The notes under the pieces: model-generated
Database searches by the model: none
Seen by the model: only the letters and a program-made list of their open reading frames with translations
Told to the model about the DNA's origin: nothing
Program-made: the position numbers and the translations under genes
Part shown: positions 21,115-31,532 of the stretch, in pieces
How positions within the stretch are numbered: position 1 is the first letter of the stretch
Layout: each line of letters opens with the position of its first letter
Source of the DNA: Lucinisca nassula
Taxonomy: Eukaryota; Mollusca; Bivalvia; Lucinida; Lucinidae
Assembly (NCBI GenBank): GCA_963580285.1
Contig: CAUZLF010000749.1
Span: forward strand, 62,001-126,000
Reading direction: 5' to 3'
DNA: 64,000 nucleotides

Positions 21115-21356
21115 TTCTCATACTGTATGCACCAGAAATAAATCTCCTCTTCAGTGAAATTTACTTACATTTTTTGTGTAACTCACTGTCACAAAATCGT
21201 CCGATCTAAGGGCGCCTAGTTTGACAATGTTCAGTTGTAGTAGTCTCCCTTACATGTCGCCCGCTCGTGACGGTAAATTGTAAAACGGGAGTGGACTGAT
21301 CAGAATTGGTCAGCATCAGAAGTGTTACTTTTTTTTTTTTTTTTTTTTTTACGGCC
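21115..21356. other. Upstream region of integrin exon and poly-T tract
   Basis: Non-repetitive sequence with several CpGs (GTCGCCCGCTCGTGACGG) that could be proximal promoter, ending in a 22-bp T tract (21329-21350), the poly-A-like end of the neighbouring minus-strand LINE. Confidence 0.35.
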
Positions 21357-22079
21357 CTTTCTATCTATCTATCTATCTTCTTATACTGAGTCGGTCATAT
21401 TTGGCCATTACCTCAGTTGGGCGGGTGGCTAGATTTAGAATTTAGCACAAAAAAAAAAAATCATCTCTGGATGAGTCCTTAGAACTATTTACAATCCAAG
21501 CACAGAGGTATCCTTAAACGCATACCTCTGAGTCTCAATCTTATACTGTGCGGGCTTTGAACTCCTCTGCAGTCTTGGCATTCACCGCAGAAGACGGAAG
21601 ACTATTCCACTGAGGAATAGTTCTAGGGAAGAAAGAGTTTTTCAGGACATCACTATAGGACTGGTACCTACGATACTGTGAGTTATTTGCTCTTGATGCC
21701 CTTGTCCGGGTTGACACTGTTGCAGGGGTCAAATACCTATCCTTGTTAAAGACACATTTTTTGATTGCATAACAACCTAATGACCAGTTATTGAAGAAAT
21801 CAGTTTTGAGATAAGATACATTTGGGGTATTCTGACTGTCATACAGGTAGGGGACCAAGAGAGGGTAATCAGTTACATAGAGACAATTCACATCTATTCA
21901 TTTACTTGTTTGATAACCATGTCATGGTTTTGATATTAATGGAATGTAAACTGTTTTTTTTTTTTTTCTTTTTTTTTTCTTTTATTTATTTTTAGTCACA
22001 ATTATTGATAATCATTACTAAAAACATGCCTATTGAAATATCTTGGTTAAATTTTACGACCAAAAAGGATAAAAGTCCA

Positions 22080-22260
22080 GATATCTTTAATATTTCGGCT
22101 CAAACATATATTGTGGGTACTTGTTAGAACAGCCTCGGGGAGGCGCTTCTAATGAGAACCCACAAGTTGTGTTCAAAACATATATTGTTGGTACCTGTTA
22201 GAACCGCATCGGTAAGGTGCTTCCAACGAGAACCCACAATTTATGTTTTTGAGTAGAAAT
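22080..22260. repeat. Two tandem eroded F hairpins
   Basis: Two consecutive ATATTGTGGGTACTTGTTAGAAC.. hairpins with CAACCCACAA-type ends. Arms are mismatched (AGCCTCGGGGAGGCGC). Confidence 0.55.
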
Positions 22261-22457
22261 TTAAAAAAATAATGTTTCCCCTCTGAACCCCAGTTTTTCT
22301 ATACAATATTTTTACATTGTGAGTACTCGTAAAAAAACGCCTCTGCGAGGGGATTCTAATGAGGACATTATATGCTTTTGAGTAGAAATAAGAAAAATAA
22401 TGTATACCCCTCCAAACCACAAATAAATAAATAAATGTTCATTGAATGATTAAATCG

Positions 22458-22636
22458 CGGTGCAAGTCGGACCGTCCATGCTTATAAACCATATTGGTTT
22501 TAATGGGCGACAGTGCTTGAGATGTCATTTCATCTCAGTGTCGGGTAAATGTCCCCATAAAATTGAAAGCAACATCTCCAAAATGACCTATACAGTGTTG
22601 TCCAGGATGTTAAACCTCAAATCAAACGAACAAACA
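22458..22636 (+). mobile_element. SINE-A fragment (3' part), plus
   Basis: From GGTGCAAGTCGGACCGTCCATG to TTAAACCTCAAATCAAACGAAC. Confidence 0.7.
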
Positions 22637-23289
22637 CAATCTAGAATTCATAAATTCATTAAGTTTACTTCTTTTCAGATTTGAATCAATGAAACAATGA
22701 CTGTCAGAGTTTTCCTTTACTTTTTTAAAAAATAAAATAAAAAATAAAAAAAAAAAGTAATTTAAAACAACATTTTGTTGAAAACAATCTCAGTAAAAAA
22801 TATACCATCACACAAGTTCCCCTTATAGAGCCCCCTTTTAAACATATCTCTCAGAGACTCTCTGCTCATAATCACCTCATAATCACTTAGATAAGATAAG
22901 CCTTTGATGTGCCCTATGGTCCGAAGGACTTGATTATTGGAGATTATGTAACAGGCCACCCCTTTTATATAGAGAAAAAAATGTGTCTTTAATTGATACT
23001 GTACCAGAATGTATCTTGTAGAAGAAGGTTAAGGAGGGATGGCCACTCTAGTTCATCAAGCATGTCACCGACGCTACTTCTATTTCGCCATCGTCTGCAG
23101 GTCCATCGAGCAGCTGTCCTCTGCACCTTCTCCACCTGCTGAATCTGAGTTTTAACACATGGATACCAAATGGGTGATGCATATTCAAGCTGAGGGCGAA
23201 CCAATGTTTTATATGCAACATCCTTTGTCTGCCGAGGTGCAAAAGCCAAATTACGTCTAAGGAATCCTAAGGTCCTAGTTGCTTTAGTT

Positions 23290-23332
23290 TTCAAGTTTCA
23301 CTCATATCGAGCCGATCGTTAATCAGAGGTGG
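23290..23332. repeat. SINE-like body, left part, split by hAT-like element
   Basis: CTCATATCGAGCCGATCGTTAAT..GGGCGAAAACC matches the SINE-like body at 20155-20200. It continues at 25888 with AAAACCGCAGTATCCGGATAAAAACCACATGACC. Confidence 0.5.
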
Positions 23333-23570
23333 GCGAAAACCTAGTGTTTCCCCAGCTCCTAAAAAGGGCATGGTGCTGATCAGGAAAAGGGCACTTTCAG
23401 CACGCAAAAATATGTAAAAAGAGCACTTTAAATACGAACAGCCGTGTAAAAAGGGCACACTCATTTGCAGTACCTTGCTAAAAGGGCACAACTCTCAACT
23501 TGAAATAAAAAGATCCTTCTCTTACTCTTTGTCTTCTGCGCTAAATTATAGTGCCTGTCTTTTTATGCTA

Positions 23571-25276
23571 AGTGAAAGGGCAGAGGAATTGATTGGTCAA
23601 TTCAATGATGCGTTTAATAAAACTGAGTTCAAAGAGGTTCCATTGACTGAAAGCTCGGCCCCTTTCATGGAAAATAGTGTTGTATCCTCGGCAGGAGTGA
23701 TTAAGTTACTTAAAGACTTGAACCCTTCTGAAGCTTTAGGGCCTGATGAGCTTCATCCTAGGGTCCTGAAGGAAATAGCAAACGAGTTAGGTCCAGTTTT
23801 TACTAATCTTTTCCAACAATCTCTCGATACGGGTGAAATTCCCAAAGAATGGCTACTAGCGAACATCTGTCCACTTTTCAAAAAAGGGGACATGGCTCTT
23901 GCTCGAAATTATCGCCCGGTGTCACTGACCTGTGTTCTATGTAAATTGCTTGAACGCATAGTTTGCTCAAACATCATGGCCCACTTGGATGAACATAAAC
24001 TTTTGTCAGACAGACAACATGCATTTAGGAAAAGGCATAGTTGCGAAACTCAGTTGAGCACGGTTATTAATGATTGAGCAAAAATCCTGGACAAAGGGGG
24101 CAGGTGGACACATTTATTCTGGATTTCGAGAAGGCTTTTGACACCCCTCCCCATGATCTACTTAAATCCAAATTATTTGGTTATGGAATTGGAGGAAAGA
24201 CTCTAAAATGGATAGATTCCTTTCTTTGCTACAGAAAACAGCGGGTTGTTGTTAATAGTGAATCTTCAGTATGGGCGCCAGTTCTGTCTGGAGTCCCGCA
24301 AGGGACTGTTCTTGGTCCTCTATTGTTCTCCCTGTACATCAATGATATCTCCGCTGACATTGGCTCAGAAATAAGACTGTTCGCAGACGACTGTGTTTCT
24401 TACCGGGAAATTAGAGATACAGATGACCTACTGAAACTTCAGGCTGACATAGATAGATTATGATGTTGGGCCCGAAAATCGGGCATGAGATGTCAGCCAG
24501 TTAAATGCAATATTATGCAGATAACTAGGAAAAGATCTAAAAAAATATTTGGGGCTTCTTACACTTTAGAGGAAACGGTCCTCGAAAATGTGAATTCCAT
24601 TAAGTACCTTGGTGTGACAATCACTCACGATTTGAGATGGAATACACACATTAGCAACATGTGTACAAAGGCGAATAGAACACTTGGTTTCCTGAGGCGA
24701 AATCTTCATCAGTGTTCTCAGGATGTGAAAGAGACAGCATACAGGGGACTTGTTTGCCCCATCTTGGAATATGGTAGTTGCATCTGGAACCCAAGCGGAG
24801 TAGTCCTCAATGAAGAAATTGAAAAAGTTCAGTATAGAGCTGTTAGATTTGTAACTGGAAATTACTGCTTTGAAACTGGGAGCATGACTGGGATTCTAGG
24901 AAAATTAAGATGGGAGTCTCTCAAGAAAAGGAGAAGAGACAGTAGGCTCATACTCTTATACAAAGGTCTAAAGGGTGCTGCCAGCAATTAACAGATGACC
25001 TTGTTCCCCCCAGCTAGGCACTGCAGAAAGCACCATTCAATGACGTTTCAGACCCTTACTGCAAGAACGGACATTTATAAAGAATCTTTCTTCCCCCGAA
25101 CCATTAGAGACTGGAATGCCCTTCCCGATCCGATTATTTCAAAAGCTGAAGGTGCTGAGGATTGTGTAGCTAAGTTCACCTCTTTGGTTAGAGCTAGGGA
25201 CTAACTTCCCATATCACAGGTCCTGGTGTATGAATGTCATTTGACGTGTCACAGTAATAATTCTGATTCTGATTTC
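23571..25276 (+). pseudogene. CR1/jockey-like LINE reverse transcriptase, nearly complete RT domain, inactivated
   Basis: Encodes linker, fingers (DELHPRVLKEIANELGPVF), fingers-palm ([15 protein letters not shown]), palm ([29 protein letters not shown]; the catalytic FADD box) and thumb (SIKYLGVTIT, RTLGFLRRNL), to the terminal NSFFPRT-type motif (ESFFPRTIRDWNALPD). Lesions: TGA replacing Trp at 24075-24077, a 1-nt deletion in the following G run, TGA at 24461-24463 and TAA at 24989-24991. The endonuclease is absent (5' truncation). The 3' UTR ends in ATTCTGATTCTGATT repeats. Copies at 33.5-36 kb and 40.4-42.6 kb belong to the same family. Confidence 0.9.
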
Positions 25277-25460
25277 TGAGATAATTATGTCATATTAACC
25301 ATTGGTGACAAGAAGTTTAAGTTTTGCAAGTAAGCTGACCACTGCTACAAAAAGACAAGATAAGTTTGGAACATGTTTGGCCCACAGTTACCATTCTCTA
25401 ATACACATAAATACTGGCATGACACTGGTCAGGCACACTTTCACACTTCATTTGTTTAAT

Positions 25461-25652
25461 TGGTGTCACTCACACTTGTTATCAAAACACAGTTATGACT
25501 TCTTAAAGTGATATAACTAAGTTTAATAAACAGGGGGATTATCAGTCAACAATAATTGGTGCCACTCACACTTGTTATCAAAACACAGTTATGACTTCTT
25601 AAAGTGATATAATTAAGTTCAATAAACAGGGGGATTATCAGTCAACCATAAA
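25461..25652. repeat. Two tandem copies of a 96-bp unit
   Basis: TGGTGtCACTCACACTTGTTATC..CAGGGGGATTATCAGTCAAC is repeated at 25461 and 25557 with only a few differences, so the duplication is recent. Lies within the hAT-like element. Confidence 0.9.
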
Positions 25653-25887
25653 GGTGGACTGTCAAAAAGGCAACAATTTATTGCTAAAAGATATCTAATA
25701 TAGTCATTATTTAAACAGGCATAACTTTGTTATTTTTTGGTCAATTCCAGTGATTTTTGGACCAAAATGTAGGGCAACGTTTACTCTATCTGCAAAAGGG
25801 CATGGCGCTGGATAAAAGGGCATGGCGCTAGAGAAAAGGGGCATGGCGCCGCGCCATGCTAAATAGGGCTGGGGGAAACACTAAAAC

Positions 25888-25944
25888 CGCAGTATCCGGA
25901 TAAAAACCACATGACCTTCCGTTGCAGAACTTGGCGTCTCACAT
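25888..25944. repeat. SINE-like body, right part
   Basis: Continuation of the sequence interrupted at 23332; abuts the 3' microsatellite of the next retroelement. Confidence 0.45.
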
Positions 25945-26213
25945 GAATAGAATAGAATAGAATAGAATTTTATATACCCTATAAGGGCTAAAGGCAAGCA
26001 AATAAATACATGGCATATTATAAACACGACAACATGAAACAATTTGATGAACAATTAAAAAACAAACAACAAAAAAAAAAAAAACAGGAAACGGCATTGA
26101 AACACAAGAGTCATGCTATGAAATATTACATTCACTAATAAACATCCCGACAGATTTCAAAACCGCATCATCTGTACATGTCATAAAATTAATAAAACAT
26201 TCTGTTTTGGACA

Positions 26214-27315
26214 TCAATGAATGGTTATTTTTTTAACTGTGCTCTGAAGCAATTTATTCCGCAAGGTTTGGTACTTAGAGCATTCGCACAAAAAATAAAT
26301 TTCATCTTCAACTACCTGACAATTGTTACACAATCTGTCCTCTACTTTTTGACCTGAATATCTGTCCCGCTCAATTTGGAGTTTGTGTGTACTTATTCTA
26401 AAAGAAGCTAAACTTTTCGCTGTTTTCTGTCGGGTAAAACATCTAAATAATTTTCAAAAGCAAAATGTTTCTTTATTAATTTATATGTCCTCAGCTTATC
26501 CATGCCAACCTCTGAATTTAATCTTTTCTTCCAAAATGAAACAAACCGTTCCTTTAACTTAAACGTAATGATTGTAAGTAAAGCAGATACATTAAATGTA
26601 CAATGATTATCCCATACGTGTGAAAATCCTAAAACACTTAGTATAGTTTTGATAAAAGATAACCATAAGCTTTTCAGTTGAGTGTTATTACACTGCTCCC
26701 AGTATGCATTGACTATAAGTGAATCACTATTTGATTGTATTGTATGTAACCAAACATTAATACAACTGGCAATAATAGAAATTATAAAAAGGAAACTGAC
26801 CCAGTTCACTAATCACTGCAAAGTTTGATGCCTTTGAATGAACTCCTAAAACATATTTGGAGAATCGTGTAAATACTTTATCAAATTCATTATGACCTTT
26901 GAATGACATTTCAAACATGTCATCTAAAAATTTCTTCTTGTCACATGTTTTATGTTTTATATGTATTGATTCCTGATCTTTGTTTTACTTCTACTTATAT
27001 CCTTCCCATATTTCACTATTATATATAGCTATTGGTTTAACAAGCGAATCAAAAATACGCATAACTGCAGCTGGCTTGATATTATTGTCAAATATACTTT
27101 GCTTAATTGAAAATAATGCCCTGCTGGGTTTCAAACTCAAGTTCTTTTCTGCTGTCAAAAATTTACCATTAGCAGAGATGTTAACTTCAAGATATTTATA
27201 CTGATTAACACACTCCAAGTTTGCCTGTCCAATACTGAATTGGTATACATCTTTTGTCAAACGTCCACTTTTTGAAAATACCATAACCTTAGATTTTTCC
27301 GTATTTACAGAAAGA
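26214..27315 (-). pseudogene. RT thumb and C-terminal region of the retroelement
   Basis: 27315-26991 encodes SVNTEKSKVMVFSKSG, ECVNQYKYLEVNIS, KPSRALFSIKQ and LVKPIAIYNSEIWEGYK, the thumb of jockey/CR1-type RTs. 26809-26408 continues through a segment ending FAFENYLDVLPDRKQ. In a third frame it ends with FRISTHKLQIERDRY followed by C-x2-C (CNNC) and CEC, a zinc-knuckle-like tail ending at TGA 26214-26216. Several frameshifts separate these parts. There is no palm, so no catalytic site. Confidence 0.75.
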
Positions 27316-28054
27316 CGTTCGACCATTCAAAATATAAAGCTGGTTATCAACACATCTGTCAATTAGCCACCTGCCACTCTGGTTAATAACCGAATTATCC
27401 TGAGAAACTCGCGGCAAAATTATATCAACTGTATTATCATATGGGGTAGGTACATATGGGTCTTCTTCCTTTCATTCCTAGCATTCAGGTCACCACAAAT
27501 AAGTACTTTCCCTTTACATTCAAAATATTCTACCTGTTTCTCTAATTTTGCCATAATGTCTTTTCTATTGACTTTCCCAAATGTAGAATTTAATGGTGGC
27601 AAGTATGCAAAAGCCAAAAATATATCATTTTAGTGATAAATAATCTTTCTGTATACGCACCCAGATTTTATCACTATCAAAGATGTGGTCAAATTTATAA
27701 ATATGTCGCATAGAGGACTGCGATGCCACCAGATGGCTTACGAGCATTTTTGTGTTTTGGCCTATCCTTTCGGAAAACATGATATCTAGGAAGACTTATA
27801 TCAACTGACTTATCAGCATGTGTTTCTAAGAGACCAATGCAGTCAGATGACTTTAGATAATCAATAATTTCAGGATCCTCAAGTTTATTACATTTAATTC
27901 CATGACTCTTATGTTCAATACGAATTATGTTCCAAGCTGTGATAGAAAAGATCTGATTAAATTGTCTTTTCATTTTCATCATGAGTTTCAGATTGAAGAT
28001 CAGAGTGATTAAAAAGGTTAATCTGATGAAAGAATCAATGAAATTTTCATCCAT
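27316..28054 (-). pseudogene. Endonuclease (exonuclease-endonuclease-phosphatase fold) domain of the retroelement
   Basis: 28054-27695 holds TAWNI, the catalytic-type LLETHAD and RPSGGIAVL-like blocks (RKPSGGIAVL). 27617-27420 holds LICGDLNAR, the GDxN motif. A frameshift lies between them. Sequence continues to VINQSGRWLID..LYILNGR at about 27316, then joins the RT thumb directly. The final SDH motif is not visible. It would nick target DNA to prime reverse transcription. Confidence 0.75.
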
Positions 28055-28213
28055 GTTAAATGTTCATATCAAATATTGTAACATTTATATATCAAATATA
28101 CTTGGTTTATATGTATTCAGTAGTGATCATATATTTTAATTTCGCACAAAGTATCACAACTGCATTATTGTTCCATAACAGCCTTATATTTCACATCTTA
28201 TTTTCTCCTGTAC

Positions 28214-29416
28214 TCAGTAATTATTCACATTATGTCTCTTTGAGGAATAGGCATACTCATCATAGAATCTGTCATCATTTTTATCACTATAGCTTAATTG
28301 TCTATCGTATCTGTTATAATCTCTGCTACCATCATAGTGCGAATCGTAGTTTCTCCTAGCGTCTCTTCTTTGCCAGTGTGATCTCGTGCCATACCCACCA
28401 GATCTTGGTCTCGCCCAATACACGTTGTCATCCCGAACTGAATATTTATCATAACGTTTCCAGTTATTGTGTTGTTCACCGTACCCATGTCGTCTGTCCC
28501 TACTTTTGTCAGCTTCAACGGTATTCATACGCTGTCTGTATTATGTTTCGTTTGTTTGCTGCTTACCGCAATAAACGGTCCACCCTCTGCTATGCTGCTG
28601 ACGCTTTTCTCCATTTCGGTCAATCCTTCTCGTTAGTCTTTTACTCTCCTCTTTGACTTCTGTAACCGCTTGGTATAGTTGTCTTCCCATTGTTTTAATA
28701 TCAGCATTTTCTTTCTTATTTGTTGCAGAAGATTTTTCAATAGTTTTCTTCAGTTCAGAACATGACATTTCCACTGTATTTAATGATGATTTAAATACCT
28801 CTAGTTGGGTCTTGGCATGTTTTTGAAAATTCAGGATCCCAGTCTGTATTTCATGACTAAATCTGTTTGATTCTGTTGTTTTCTTTTCTGTCATGTTACT
28901 TGGACTGATAAACTTCCTGACAGACTCAGTGACTTCTGAAGATAATTCTTTAGAAACTGAGGATAGTGAGTCTGTGAAGCTCTTTTGCTGCGAGGTAATA
29001 TCTTCCAGCTTCTGTGAAACATCTTGTTTAAATTGAAGATTTTCTTCATTGGATCGGCTAACTTCAAAAAGGATTGTCTCAAGTACTGTTTCCATGTTTT
29101 TCAGTACACGCATAAACTGTTCACTATCAACTGTTACTGTTGGTTTATCCTGGTTAACCGCCTTTTTGTTACTATCCTGAACCGTTCTATTGCCAATGCA
29201 CGAACCATGGATGCTCCCTAGAACGGGTGTGTTTGTACGGTTTATTACTACCTTTGCCTTTGGTGTGGAAAATAGTGGTCCTTTGCAGTCTTCGGCTTTA
29301 GATGCATGCTTCTGTGTCTGATCAGGTGTCTTCGTTATGACGATGAATTTGGGTTGCAGCCCAGATCCTGTATGCATTTCCGTCAGTGTGTCCTCATCTC
29401 TCTGTTGATCATTCAC
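28214..29416 (-). pseudogene. Gag-like ORF1 of the retroelement, one nonsense codon
   Basis: The frame opens in VNDQQRDEDTLTEM and runs ~290 aa to a TAA at 28541-28543. The same frame then resumes (NTVEADKSRDRRHGYG..) to 28214, so a single stop splits a ~400-aa protein. The middle (~res 95-250) is a long coiled coil (NMETVLETILFEVSRSNEEN, SQKLEDITSQQKSF). The C-terminal ~100 residues are rich in Arg, Tyr, Asp and Gly (RYDKYSVRDDN, RRDARRNYDSHYDG), an RNA-binding-like tail. There is no CCHC knuckle. The upstream in-frame sequence is the end of the RNase H domain, so ORF1 was probably a fusion. Confidence 0.7.
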
Positions 29417-30155
29417 CTGGGAAGTGGCCCCAATTACTGCCAGTTTATCTGCTTCCTCATTGCCAGAGATACATTTGTGTCCAGCGTTATATTACGCTCA
29501 TTTATCAACTTTAACAGTTGCATCCACTCTTCTTGGGTTTTGACTGGCTCCCCATTCGCTGTTTTCCAGCCATTTCTATACCAAGTATCCGACCACTGAG
29601 TTACCCCAGAATCCACATACCTGCTGTCGGAATTGATTTCTAACCTCCCTATCATATTTTCTTTAGCTATCTCAATGGCTTTGATAGCAGCTCGCAATTC
29701 TGCTTTGTTGTTTGTGGGTCCATCTTCCGGTGGAATCGAGTAGCTTCCATTCCATGGATGATCAACACCCCAATATACACCATATCCTGCTCTAGCAAAG
29801 TTAGTTCCATTTTTCACACAGCTACTATCAATAAACACTGTCGCAGACACTTTTCCGGCCTCCTTAAACACGACTTCCACTAATGCCTCACTATCCTCAT
29901 TTGAATCTTTTTCACTTGTGCTGACCCGTAGCATATTAAATTTATGTTCATACTTAGCTCTTGTGTATGTGATGTGACCATCAATCACAGAGAACTCAGA
30001 AAAGCCAGCCGAAATCATTGCATCAGCGGCATCACTGAAAGTCATAAGCCTTTGTGTCTCGCACTGGCAAAACCTACTACCGCCTCACCTGCCTGTGGCC
30101 AACTGGTGAAAACACCATTCTCTCTCCCGTTTGTTACGGCATAAAAAATAAATTT
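29417..30155 (-). pseudogene. RNase H1-type module, copy A: hybrid-binding domain plus catalytic domain, fused to gag
   Basis: 30155-30046 encodes KFIFYAVTNGRENGVFTSWP..GFASARHKG, the N-terminal RNA/DNA hybrid-binding domain typical of eukaryotic RNase H1. 30045-29434 encodes the catalytic domain: VFIDSSCVKNG (first Asp), ARAGYGVYWG, NNKAELRAAIKAIE (Glu), LEINSDSRYV (second Asp), then [11 protein letters not shown]. The final [15 protein letters not shown] (last Asp) lies in another frame at 29473-29429, in frame with gag. Lesions: a frameshift between the two domains and one before GHK. No ATG opens the HBD frame; the coding begins right after CAG, compatible with a former splice acceptor. 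It would digest RNA in RNA/DNA hybrids during reverse transcription. Confidence 0.8.
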
Positions 30156-30376
30156 CTGTCGTCCAGATGGCAGGCATTATGTGTGTTGAAGATCATAAAC
30201 AAATCTTATTTTCTATTCGGAATAAGGTATTCTCATCTAAAAAGTAATTAAAGTTTCTTCAAATACTTGAATACAACTTAAGGTCCCCTTTGAATAGTCG
30301 CTTTTGTAACTGTCAAATAACCGTAAAATGTCACTGAAGTCTCGGAAACGCCAGTATTCTATACGCTGTCCGCTTA

Positions 30377-30572
30377 GAACGGGTGTGTTTGTACGGTCTA
30401 TTTCTACCTTTGTCTTCAGTGTGGAAAATAGTGGTCCTTTGCAGTCTTCGGCTTTAGATGCATGCTTCTGTGTCTGATCAGGTGTCTTCGTTATGATGAT
30501 GAATTTGGGTTGCAGCCCAGATCCTGTATGCATTTCCGTTAGTGTGTCCTCATCTCTCTGTTGATCATTCAC
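30377..30572 (-). pseudogene. Truncated second copy of the gag N terminus
   Basis: NDQQRDEDTLTEM..TNTPVL matches the first ~66 residues of ORF1 with few substitutions, then reads through the duplication junction into the 5' leader (SGQRIEYWRF) and stops. Confidence 0.85.
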
Positions 30573-31311
30573 CTGGGAAGTGGCTCCAATTACTGCCAGT
30601 TTATCGGCCTCCTCATTGCCAGAGATACATTTGTGTCCAGCGATATATTACACTCATTTATCAACTTTAACAGTTGCATCCGCTCTTCCTGGTTTTTGAC
30701 TGGCTTCCCATTCGCTGTTTTCCAGCCATTTCTATACCAAGTATCCGACCACTGAGTTACCCCAGAAACCACATACTGCTGTCGGAATTGATTTCTAACC
30801 TCCCTATCATATTTTCTTTAGCGATCTCAATGGCTTTGATAGCAGCTCGCAATTCTGCTTTGTTGTTTGTGGGTCCATCTTTCGGTGGAATCGTGTAGCT
30901 TCCATTCCATGGATGATCAACACCCCAATATACACCATATCCTGCTCTAGCAAAGTTAGTTCCATTTTTCACACAACTACTATCAATAAACACTGTCGCA
31001 GACACTTTTCCGGCCTCCTTAAACACGACTTCCACTAATGCTTCAGCATCCACATTTGAATCTTTTTCACTCGTGCTGACCGTACCATATTAAATTTATG
31101 TTCATACTTAGTTCTTGTGAATGTGATGTGACCATCAATCATAGAGAACTCAGACAAGCCAGCCGAAATCATTGCATCAGCGGCATCGCTGAATGTCACA
31201 AAGCCTTTGTGTCTCGCATTGGCAAAACCTACTACCGCCTCACCTGCCTGTGGCCAACTGGTGTAAACACCATTCTCTCTCCCGTTTGTTACGGCATAAA
31301 AAATAAATTTC
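30573..31311 (-). pseudogene. RNase H1-type module, copy B
   Basis: Same domain order as copy A. Here the hybrid-binding domain runs in frame into the catalytic domain (ARHKGFVTFSDAADAM), which copy A has lost. Copy B has its own lesions: one near 31080 (NMVR) and a 1-nt loss at ~30776 after INSDSS. The frame change before [12 protein letters not shown] is shared with copy A and so predates the duplication. Confidence 0.8.
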
Positions 31312-31532
31312 TGTCGTCCAGATGGCAGGCATTATGTGTGTTGAAGATCATAAACAAATCTTATTTTCTATTCGGAATAAGGTATTCTCATCTAAAAAGT
31401 AATTAAAGTTTCTTCAAATACTTGAATACAACTTAAGGTCCCTTTTGAATAGCCGCCTTTTGTAACTGTTAAATAACCGTAAAATGTCACTGAAATCTCG
31501 GAAACGCCAGTATTCTATACGCTGTCCGCTTA

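Larger units (their letters stand above)
21750..22988. mobile_element. TTAA-target transposon (piggyBac-type insertion) inside the LINE
   Basis: Flanked by TTAA at 21746-21749 and 22989-22992, with inverted ends AGACACATTTTTT / AAAAAATGTGTCT. Joining the LINE across one TTAA gives an uninterrupted SINKDRYL codon run, so the insertion is exact. It contains F hairpins (22080-22260, 22310-22400) and a SINE-A fragment (22458-22636). Frames inside show no transposase similarity. Confidence 0.85.
21357..23289 (-). pseudogene. CR1/jockey-like LINE, 5'-truncated RT C terminus, split by a TTAA transposon
   Basis: The frame at 22993-23294 encodes the RT thumb/connection region (RTLGFLRRNL, LVRPQLEYASPIWYP, QVEKVQRTAARW). 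It resumes at 21541-21745 with RYLTPATVSTRTRAS and NSFFPRTIPQWNSLP, the characteristic end of these RTs, followed by a 3' UTR and a GATA-type repeat (21361-21378). The two halves are separated by a 1239-bp element at a TTAA. A frameshift near 23030 breaks the thumb region. Palm and endonuclease are absent, so this is a dead 5'-truncated copy. Confidence 0.85.
23333..25887. mobile_element. hAT-like element carrying a nested LINE
   Basis: Ends TAGTGTTTCCCCAGC and GCTGGGGGAAACACT(A) are inverted, and AAAACC flanks both sides (6 bp). Sub-terminal AAAAGGGCATGGCGC / AAAAGGGCAC repeats cluster at 23366-23490 and 25790-25850. The interior (23571-25276) is a LINE insertion. The remainder is non-coding. 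Confidence 0.65.
25945..31532 (-). mobile_element. Non-LTR retroelement with RNase H1-gag ORF1, internally deleted
   Basis: Minus-strand order: duplicated 5' module (RNase H1-like plus start of gag), gag-like ORF1, apurinic-type endonuclease, then RT thumb and C-terminal Cys motif, 3' UTR and an (ATTCT)n tail at 25945-25970. The RT fingers and palm, including the FADD box, are missing. Non-LTR character is shown by the endonuclease, the lack of LTRs and the microsatellite tail. Clade uncertain (jockey/CR1 group). Confidence 0.75.
29221..31532. repeat. 1156-bp tandem duplication (29221-30376 and 30377-31532)
   Basis: GAACGGGTGTG at 29221 and 30377, and GCTGTCCGCT at 30365 and 31521, are both offset by 1156 bp. 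The junction CGCTTAGAACGG combines CGCTTAGATT and CCTAGAACGG through a shared TAGA. Confidence 0.9.

Noticed and set aside
21750..22959. piggyBac transposase in the TTAA element
   Set aside because: Frames at 21750-21891 and 22762-22959 show no DDE-type or Cys-rich features; the element is mostly nested repeats.
25945..25970. Telomere-like repeat
   Set aside because: (ATTCT)n is short and forms the 3' tail of a minus-strand retroelement.
28060..28656. Plus-strand frames over gag (28060-28359, 28378-28656)
   Set aside because: Antisense shadows of the minus-strand gag and endonuclease.
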